Shown here: positions 1 to 3,792 of the stretch, one piece after another
How positions within the stretch are numbered: the first letter of the stretch is position 1
How the letters are laid out: every line of letters begins with the position of its first letter
Assembly (NCBI GenBank): GCA_934869045.1
Contig: CAKXAF010000166.1
Location: forward strand, 1-5,274
Reading direction: 5' to 3'
Source of the DNA: an uncultured Nitrososphaerota archaeon
GTDB lineage: Bacteria; Bacillota; Clostridia; Oscillospirales; Ruminococcaceae
Length of the DNA stretch: 5,274 bases
Notes under the pieces: generated by a model
Databases searched by the model: none
What the model was told of the DNA's origin: nothing
Seen by the model: only the letters and a program-made list of their open reading frames with translations
Position numbers and translations under genes: made by a program

Positions 1-188
1 CCGAAAAGCTGCTTGATGGTGTCAAACAGCGCGCTGATCTGGGTGATAACCATCATCAGCACCACAATCAGACCGGCAAGGGTGGTCATCATGGCCTGCT
101 CCTCCCTCCCGGAACGGATTAAGACCTGATTGAGCACGGCGACAATAATGCCGATCGCCGCGATTTTAAAAATGAGATCCACGTCCAT
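1..188 (-). CDS. spoIIIAC: Stage III sporulation protein AC (3' end cut by window edge)
   Basis: Small membrane protein of the SpoIIIA complex, which sits in the mother-cell-derived membrane around the forespore and supports late forespore gene expression. I translated this frame by hand: it opens at an ATG (188-186) as MDVDLIFKIAAIGIIVAVLN and gives 62 full codons before the left edge. The Bacillus subtilis protein is 68 residues, so only a few codons are missing. Two hydrophobic segments are visible, about residues 6-24 and 36-52, separated by a short charged stretch (RSGREEQ), as expected for the AC/AD family of two-helix proteins. A strong Shine-Dalgarno sequence, AAAGGAGG, lies at 207-200, 11 bases before the ATG. 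The gene follows spoIIIAB by 62 bases on the same strand, in the usual operon order. spoIIIAD to spoIIIAH would be expected beyond the left edge. Identification rests on length, topology, sequence pattern and position. Confidence 0.9.
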   Translation of the reverse strand, partial: MDVDLIFKIAAIGIIVAVLNQVLIRSGREEQAMMTTLAGLIVVLMMVITQISALFDTIKQLF

Positions 189-250
189 GGGCTTCCCGTC
201 CTCCTTTGCAGCCGTCCGCCAGACCGCCGCGTCTTTTTTCACGATTTTGC

Positions 251-754
251 CTACAAGGCCAGCACGATAAAGAAAAGTCCGGCCAAAACGCCGAGGGAGC
301 GGTACAGCTTGCCCTCTGCAGCCGCTTTCTCTACCCCTTCCGCAAGCAGCGTATCTGTCCGCTGGGCCAGCAGTGAGAGGGACGCCTGCTGGCTGTCCCG
401 GTCGGAAGAACCGAGGATCCGACCGATTTCCAGGAGGATTTCCCTCTCTTCCGGCGCTACCGGCGGCCTGCATCTTATGACAGCGTCCTCCCACACAGCG
501 GAAAAGGCCGTTTTCCCGTCAAAGACCTCTGCAGCCGGCTTCAGAAAGGACAGCGGGATAAATTCCGGATCCGCCGCTGCCTCCCGGAGCATTTGGCCGG
601 TGGAGATCCGCCGGTAGGCCAATTCCCCGGAAAAGCGTCCGATGAGGCCGCGGATCGCCCGCAGCAGCCGCACCCGGTCATGGAGCCGGGACGCCAGCTG
701 AAATCCAGTCAGGATGCTGGCGCCCAGCAGCAGAAGAACTCCCACCCATTTCAT
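251..754 (-). CDS. spoIIIAB: Stage III sporulation protein AB
   Basis: A 167-residue membrane protein of the SpoIIIA-SpoIIQ complex, close to the 171 residues of the B. subtilis protein. A hydrophobic helix opens the protein (about residues 3-20, starting MKWVGVLLLLG) and a second closes it (about 150-167, LGVLAGLFFIVLAL). Between them is a mostly helical soluble domain containing the family-typical stretch GRILGSSDRDSQ near residues 137-148. SpoIIIAB is known to be distantly related to type II secretion F-type membrane proteins. The frame is open further upstream to a possible ATG at 838, but I chose the ATG at 754. It directly starts the membrane helix, and a GGGGGG Shine-Dalgarno run lies 6 bases before it (766-761). 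This start still leaves a 77-base overlap with the end of spoIIIAA, so the two are probably translationally coupled. No separate promoter is seen. Confidence 0.93.
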   Translation of the reverse strand: MKWVGVLLLLGASILTGFQLASRLHDRVRLLRAIRGLIGRFSGELAYRRISTGQMLREAAADPEFIPLSFLKPAAEVFDGKTAFSAVWEDAVIRCRPPVAPEEREILLEIGRILGSSDRDSQQASLSLLAQRTDTLLAEGVEKAAAEGKLYRSLGVLAGLFFIVLAL

Positions 755-1700
755 GCTGATCCCCCCATTTCCGCAGATTGACAATTTCCCGGACCGCACA
801 GGGCTTTTCCCGGGACGCCAGCAGTACCAGCCAGTCAAAGGCGCCCGTCTCCAGCAAAAAGCGCAGCGGCCTCCGGCGCCTCAGCTGTTCGGCACTCCCC
901 GCATGAGCGGAGCAGAGCAGTGCCACACCAGCGTCCAGGCTGTCCGCCACGGCTGCGGCTTCCTCTTCTCCGCCGATTTCGTCGCAGACCAGCAGATCCG
1001 GCGACAGGGTCCGAAGGGCGATGGACATTCCCGCTCCTTTGGGATATCCGCAGAGAAGATCCGTGCAGGGTCCCAGATCCAGGGCGGAACGACCGTCCCG
1101 GCTGCCGCTCAGCTCGCTGCGCTCGTCCACCACCGCGACTCGGAAATACCGCCCGGCTTCCCCCGAGGAGAGCCGCCGTGCCAGATCCCGAAGAAAGGTC
1201 GTCTTTCCGGATCCCGGCTCACCGGCTACCAGTACCGACGGCGGCGGCCCCGAGCGATACAGCTGCTCCGGAAGACTCCCGGCCGCTCCGGGAATATTCC
1301 GGGCAATGCGGAAGTTCAGGCTCCCCACCTCCCGGAGAGCCCGGACTCGTCCCTGTTCCGCCGATGCGGTTCCGGCGATCCCCACCCGATGGCCGCCCTC
1401 CAGAGTCAGAAAGCCCTGGGCGGCCTCCTCCTCCCAGCTATGTACCGAATACCCGCAGGCGCGACGGAAAGCTTCGGCAATTTCCTCCGAAGAAGCGCGG
1501 ACAGCCCTCGGTGTGTCAAAGGCGGAGAGCCGTCCCTCCGGCAAAAGGAAGCGGATTCCTTCCGCCGTCGTCAGCGCCACCGGCTGGTCCGGCCGAAGAC
1601 GGATCTCCCAAATTTCCCGCCTTTTCCCAGCAGGAAGGCGTTCCAAAAACTCCCACAGCCGTGTCCCCATACAGGTAGTCACCTGCTCATACCCATCCAT
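678..1700 (-). CDS. spoIIIAA: Stage III sporulation protein AA, ATPase of the SpoIIIA complex
   Basis: Cytoplasmic P-loop ATPase related to secretion ATPases of type II/IV systems. It is thought to energise the SpoIIIA channel from the mother-cell side. Visible motifs are Walker A GEPGSGKTT (about residues 160-168), an acidic VDERSE segment (191-196), Walker B LLVCDE (236-241) and CSAHAG (263-268). The N-terminal region (about 1-130) matches the family, with WEIRLRPDQP and the GGHRVGIAGTA segment ahead of the nucleotide-binding domain. The start at 1700 has AAAGGA about 10 bases upstream; an ATG 10 codons in is possible. The protein is 340 residues against 307 in B. subtilis. Most of the excess is a 24-residue tail after about residue 316, which is read out of frame across the start of spoIIIAB. 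That tail is low in family character and may be a recent readthrough extension. First gene of the operon; a possible sigma-E-type promoter lies just upstream. Confidence 0.95.
   Translation of the reverse strand: MDGYEQVTTCMGTRLWEFLERLPAGKRREIWEIRLRPDQPVALTTAEGIRFLLPEGRLSAFDTPRAVRASSEEIAEAFRRACGYSVHSWEEEAAQGFLTLEGGHRVGIAGTASAEQGRVRALREVGSLNFRIARNIPGAAGSLPEQLYRSGPPPSVLVAGEPGSGKTTFLRDLARRLSSGEAGRYFRVAVVDERSELSGSRDGRSALDLGPCTDLLCGYPKGAGMSIALRTLSPDLLVCDEIGGEEEAAAVADSLDAGVALLCSAHAGSAEQLRRRRPLRFLLETGAFDWLVLLASREKPCAVREIVNLRKWGDQHEMGGSSSAAGRQHPDWISAGVPAP
761..766 (-). promoter_or_regulatory. Ribosome-binding site of spoIIIAB
   Basis: A GGGGGG run lies 6 bases before the ATG at 754. It decides the spoIIIAB start against an ATG at 838 in the same frame, which would add 28 residues unlike the family. 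The site lies inside the spoIIIAA coding sequence. The same ten bases, ATGGGGGGAT, also form the ribosome-binding site of sigG. Confidence 0.75.
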
Positions 1701-1733
1701 CTCTTTCCCGTCCTTTGCTTGTCTGATAATCCC

Positions 1734-1761
1734 ATCCTATGCGGCACTGCCAGCTGATAGA
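1734..1761 (-). promoter_or_regulatory. Possible sigma-E-type promoter for the spoIIIA operon
   Basis: On the minus strand CATAGGAT (1741-1734) resembles the sigma-E -10 element (CATA, then a T at the end). The -35 candidate TCTATCA (1761-1755) is 13 bases further upstream, an acceptable spacing but a weak match. Transcription would begin near 1727, about 27 bases before the spoIIIAA ATG, leaving room for the ribosome-binding site. spoIIIA is sigma-E dependent in B. subtilis, which is why I looked for this. It is a weak call. Confidence 0.3.
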
Positions 1762-1845
1762 ACCGGAAAGCGAGAAACAGCAGCGACTTATCCGTCTCTG
1801 TTGATTCATGGAAAATCCAGATTTCATTGACACTTTTTGCCACCC

Positions 1846-1874
1846 GATTAATCCTGTGGCAGCCGCCCATACTC
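1846..1874 (+). promoter_or_regulatory. Possible sigma-G/sigma-F-type promoter for sigG
   Basis: CATACTC at 1868-1874 is one base from the sigma-G -10 consensus (CATA, A or C, TA). GATTA at 1846-1850 fits the -35 consensus for sigma-F or sigma-G in four of five positions, and the spacer is 17 bases. Transcription would start near 1881, about 40 bases before the TTG start. The -10 lacks the GG of typical sigma-F promoters, so autoregulation by sigma-G fits better than sigma-F control. Readthrough from upstream cannot be judged because the upstream gene is divergent. Confidence 0.35.
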
Positions 1875-1908
1875 TAACCGCGCAGAACAGGCTGCAGGAA
1901 ATGCTGAT

Positions 1909-1914
1909 GGGGGG
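1909..1914 (+). promoter_or_regulatory. Ribosome-binding site of sigG (TTG start)
   Basis: GGGGGG lies 6 bases before the TTG at 1921. It supports this rare start codon, which also places the protein N-terminus exactly where sigma-G proteins begin. No in-frame ATG or GTG lies close upstream. Confidence 0.75.
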
Positions 1915-1920
1915 ATATTT

Positions 1921-2688
1921 TTGATAAACAAAGTAGAAATCTGCGGGATCAACACATCGAAGCTGCCCGTCCTCAAAGAAAAGGAAAAGATGGAGCTTCT
2001 ACAAAAAATGCACGAGGGAGACCCCCACGCCCGGGAAGCCCTGATCAACGGAAACCTCCGGCTGGTTCTCAGCGTGATCCAGCGATTTACCAACCGGGGC
2101 GAAAACCTGGATGATTTGTTCCAGGTCGGCTGCATTGGCCTGATGAAGGCCATCGATCATTTTGATACCAGCCAGGGCGTTCGGTTTTCTACCTATGCGG
2201 TTCCCATGGTTATCGGCGAGATTCGGCGTCACCTTCGGGATTTTTCGCCGGTCCGGGTCAGCCGCTCCCTTAAGGATATCGCCTATAAGGCCATGCAAGC
2301 CAAGGAACGTCTAACCGCTTCTCTGGGACAGGAGCCCACGGTCGTGGAAATTGCCAAGGAGATCGGCCTGCCCAAGGAGAACGTCGTCCTGGCCCTGGAG
2401 GCCATCGTAGATCCGGTCTCCCTTTATGAACCGGTCTTCTCTGACGGAGGCGACACCATTTACGTGATGGACCAAGTCTCCGACCATTCCGACGACGGCA
2501 ACTGGGTGGACGAAATCGCCATCCGGGAGGCCCTTTCCAAACTCAATGACCGGGAGAAAAAGATCATCTCCCTGCGCTTTTTTAAAGGGAAAACCCAGGT
2601 GGAGGTTTCCGCAGAAATTGGAATTTCCCAGGCCCAGGTTTCCCGCCTGGAAAAAGGGGCCTTAGCAAAGGTCAAGGGGGAAATCTGA
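1921..2688 (+). CDS. sigG: RNA polymerase sporulation sigma factor sigma-G
   Basis: Late forespore-specific sigma factor, 255 residues (260 in B. subtilis). The N-terminus NKVEICGINTSKLPVLK (residues 3-19) is a hallmark of sigma-G. Region 2 (about 40-110) contains NGNLRLVLSVIQRF, DDLFQVGCIGLMKAID and RFSTYAVPMVIGEIRRHLRD, which bind core polymerase and the -10 element. Region 3 spans about 111-170. Region 4 (about 200-251) holds LNDREKKIISLRFF and the helix-turn-helix KTQVEVSAEIGISQAQVSRL, which reads the -35 element. Asn43 aligns with B. subtilis Asn45, the residue I recall as linked to anti-sigma (CsfB/Gin) sensitivity. The start codon is TTG with a GGGGGG ribosome-binding site, so translation may be kept modest. 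The gene stands alone, divergent from spoIIIA and followed at once by a strong hairpin. spoIIGA-sigE, which often precede sigG in Firmicutes, are not directly upstream here. Confidence 0.97.
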   Translation: MINKVEICGINTSKLPVLKEKEKMELLQKMHEGDPHAREALINGNLRLVLSVIQRFTNRGENLDDLFQVGCIGLMKAIDHFDTSQGVRFSTYAVPMVIGEIRRHLRDFSPVRVSRSLKDIAYKAMQAKERLTASLGQEPTVVEIAKEIGLPKENVVLALEAIVDPVSLYEPVFSDGGDTIYVMDQVSDHSDDGNWVDEIAIREALSKLNDREKKIISLRFFKGKTQVEVSAEIGISQAQVSRLEKGALAKVKGEI

Positions 2689-2692
2689 GTAT

Positions 2693-2728
2693 AGAAAACC
2701 GGACAGTCGGAAGACTGTCCGGTTTTCT
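2693..2728. terminator. Bidirectional intrinsic terminator between sigG and the small convergent ORF
   Basis: A perfect 16-bp inverted repeat: the left arm at 2693-2708 and the right arm at 2713-2728 enclose the 4-base loop GGAA, a GNRA-type tetraloop on the plus strand. The stem has a GC-rich core (CCGGACAGTC) flanked by an A run on one side and a T run on the other, so the T run forms the lower stem in either direction. It begins 5 bases after the sigG stop and about 40 bases after the stop of the minus-strand small ORF, so it suits both converging transcripts. Confidence 0.9.
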
Positions 2729-2768
2729 CATGTTTAATAGCGTCTCTCTATCGCGGCATTCGGTCCTT

Positions 2769-2900
2769 TCACTCAGGAATAGACATTTCCCAATGCGTCA
2801 ACCCAGCTTCCTCAATAAACCGCCGAGTGACCTTCGCCTGAAAAACTGTCGATTCAGTATCAGAAGAATTGGAGGCCGCGACCAGAATACGCTTACCCAT
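2769..2900 (-). CDS. Small ORF of unknown function, 43 residues
   Basis: I do not recognise the protein. It begins MGKRILVAASNSSDTEST, runs through a helix-like stretch with VTRRFIEEAG, and ends WEMSIPE. It has no cysteine, no signal peptide and no membrane segment. The beginning, a hydrophobic strand then a serine/asparagine-rich turn then a helix, resembles the first strand-helix unit of a Rossmann or flavodoxin-like fold, but it is far too short for such an enzyme. Support for expression comes from context: AAAAGGGGAAA 10 bases before the ATG, a good promoter upstream (3008-2980) and a terminator downstream. The frame stays open to another ATG at 2957 (62 residues), but that start has no ribosome-binding site and lies inside a predicted stem-loop. 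Many codons end in T (TCT, ATT, ACT, CCT, CGT), unlike the neighbours, which suggests foreign origin, a gene remnant, or chance. It may not be translated at all. Confidence 0.42.
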   Translation of the reverse strand: MGKRILVAASNSSDTESTVFQAKVTRRFIEEAGLTHWEMSIPE

Positions 2901-2910
2901 AAAACGATTT

Positions 2911-2918
2911 CCCCTTTT
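2911..2918 (-). promoter_or_regulatory. Ribosome-binding site of the small ORF
   Basis: AAAAGGGG (2918-2911) is followed by 10 bases and the ATG at 2900. It favours this ATG over the in-frame ATG at 2957, which has only ATCCCACCCATTCA before it. It is part of a segment that occurs in a second, diverged copy at 3017-3045. Confidence 0.5.
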
Positions 2919-2927
2919 CAGCAAAAT

Positions 2928-2971
2928 ATCCCGGTACCCATCAAGCCCGGCAGCCATTGAATGGGTGGGAT
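2928..2971 (-). promoter_or_regulatory. Predicted stem-loop at the 5' end of the small-ORF transcript
   Basis: On the minus strand ATCCC-ACCCA-T-TCAA (2971-2957) pairs with TTGA-TGGGT-ACC-GGGAT (2944-2928). This gives 14 base pairs with one bulged T on one side and a bulged ACC on the other, around a 12-base loop. The stem would begin within about 2 bases of the expected transcription start. It could protect the 5' end, act as a regulatory leader, or be part of a small RNA. It matches no riboswitch class that I can recognise. Only four T residues follow, so it is a poor intrinsic terminator. Confidence 0.5.
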
Positions 2972-2979
2972 TTTATACG

Positions 2980-3008
2980 ATTATAACATCCGGCATGACG
3001 TTTTGCAA
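2980..3008 (-). promoter_or_regulatory. Sigma-A-type promoter reading towards the small ORF
   Basis: TTGCAA (3008-3003) lies 17 bases from a perfect TATAAT (2985-2980), with TG one base before the -10 (TGtTATAAT, an extended -10). The spacing is optimal and the -35 matches TTGACA in four of six positions. The transcription start is expected near 2973. The promoter lies just downstream of the ECF S-component gene, so it would make a transcript separate from that operon. Confidence 0.65.
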
Positions 3009-3057
3009 GAAATTGGCATAAAACGGCACGATTTTCCCTTTTCTGTTTCAAATCTCT

Positions 3058-3792
3058 TCAATCCGGATGCCTGGAAACATTCTCCGGTTCCAACAGTCCA
3101 TATTTAACCTGAATCCTCTGGATTTTCTCAATCATGGGATTGGCCAGAAAAAAGAGAAAAATGACGGTAGAGGCTGCATGCACCAAATCAAACGGTAGTC
3201 CGGAGGCATACGCCGCCAGTAGTGTCTTCCAACTGAGCGTGCCGGAGAACATAATCACCGAACCAATGTTGATAATTCCGCCATAAATCAACAGCGTTGC
3301 CGCCCCGCCAAAAAGGCAAAGCGCCCAGCGTTTGTGGCAAAGCAGCCTTTTTTGAACCAAAATCCCTGCCAGAAATCCAATGATACCGAAACAGAACATC
3401 TGCCATGGCGTCCACGGCCCCTGTCCGAAAAAAAAGTTGGACACAAAACCGGAAACTGCTCCAACTAAAAAGCCTGCCTCCGGGCCTAAGGTAACACCTG
3501 TAATGATTACAATGGCCGTCACCGGCTTGAACTGGGGAAGCATGAAAAACGCGGCCCTTCCCGCCACAGCAATGGCGCTGAGCGTCGCGATGGTTACGAG
3601 TTCTCTGGCCATGGGCCGGCGGCTTTCGAAAACTAGGAAAAAAGGGAGTATCGTCACCGCCAGGATCAGCAGGCTAATAAGATAATACTGCCGGTCGTCC
3701 AGAACCACGATCCCAAAAATGATGCAGGCTGGGATCAGTACCAATATTCCGACAGCAGCCATACAGGTCCTTTTGTTCAGCTCCGGCAGCAT
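3058..3792 (-). CDS. ECF transporter S component, CbrT-like (substrate-specific membrane protein)
   Basis: A 244-residue integral membrane protein that would bind a vitamin or related micronutrient and work with an ECF module (two ATPases plus a T protein). Two hydrophobic helices (about 11-31 and 37-54) precede a conserved core that starts at RRPMARELVTIATL. The core contains AGRAAFFMLPQFKPV (78-91), ITGVTLGPEAGFLVG (97-111), SNFFFGQGPWTPWQM (118-132), YGGIINIGS (170-178) and LPFDLVHAASTV (199-210). I recognise this pattern from S components annotated as CbrT, a family with a characterised cobalamin/cobinamide transporter in Lactobacillus; the substrate here is inference. The ATG at 3792 lies inside the end of the upstream ATPase gene (16-base overlap), with AAGGAT 8 bases before it (3806-3801), pointing to translational coupling. 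No convincing terminator follows the stop, so readthrough into the small ORF is possible. Confidence 0.88.
   Translation of the reverse strand: MLPELNKRTCMAAVGILVLIPACIIFGIVVLDDRQYYLISLLILAVTILPFFLVFESRRPMARELVTIATLSAIAVAGRAAFFMLPQFKPVTAIVIITGVTLGPEAGFLVGAVSGFVSNFFFGQGPWTPWQMFCFGIIGFLAGILVQKRLLCHKRWALCLFGGAATLLIYGGIINIGSVIMFSGTLSWKTLLAAYASGLPFDLVHAASTVIFLFFLANPMIEKIQRIQVKYGLLEPENVSRHPD

Larger units (their letters stand above)
2898..3045 (-). repeat. Pair of diverged direct repeats containing ribosome-binding-site/start-like sequence
   Basis: Two segments in the same orientation, 3045-3017 and 2921-2898, match at 22 of 24 positions apart from one 5-base insertion (TGCCG) in the first. Both read C-A/T-GAAAAGGG, then A/G-AAATCG, then TTTTATG. 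The second copy supplies the ribosome-binding site and start of the 43-residue ORF. In the first copy the ATG opens only a 12-codon frame (MPISCKTSCRML) that ends in the promoter. The stretch between the copies carries the promoter and the stem-loop. Confidence 0.55.

Noticed and set aside
714..1757. Long plus-strand open frame of 347 codons (with others nested at 920-1678 and 1021-1830) opposite spoIIIAA
   Set aside because: These are antisense shadows in GC-rich coding DNA. Their translations are rich in Pro, Arg, Ser and Gln with no domain, while the minus strand encodes an intact SpoIIIAA.
1827..1832. TTGACA, a perfect sigma-A -35 hexamer upstream of sigG
   Set aside because: No acceptable -10 hexamer lies 16-18 bases downstream; the best candidate, TAATCC, is poor. 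Vegetative expression of sigG would also be unexpected.
1679..1870. 63-codon minus-strand frame upstream of spoIIIAA
   Set aside because: It overlaps the spoIIIAA start, has no evident ribosome-binding site or recognisable sequence, and lies across the divergent control region.
1901..1924. Seven-codon frame (MLMGGYF) whose stop overlaps the sigG TTG start, a possible leader peptide
   Set aside because: Its only Shine-Dalgarno-like bases (AGGAA) directly abut the ATG, so efficient initiation is unlikely. The length is trivial.
2730..2960. 76-codon plus-strand frame after the sigG terminator
   Set aside because: It starts just past the terminator without a promoter or ribosome-binding site. 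The translation is Arg/Ser/Pro-rich with no pattern, and it lies antisense to the better supported small unit.
2985..3002. Imperfect dyad AACGTC...GATGTT in the spacer of the promoter at 2980-3008
   Set aside because: One mismatch in six-base arms is weak and easily due to chance; I know of no regulator with this site.
3020..3035. Possible terminator hairpin after the ECF S component (AAAATCG, TGC, CGTTTT on the minus strand)
   Set aside because: Only six weak base pairs with a bulge and a three-base loop; too unstable to call.
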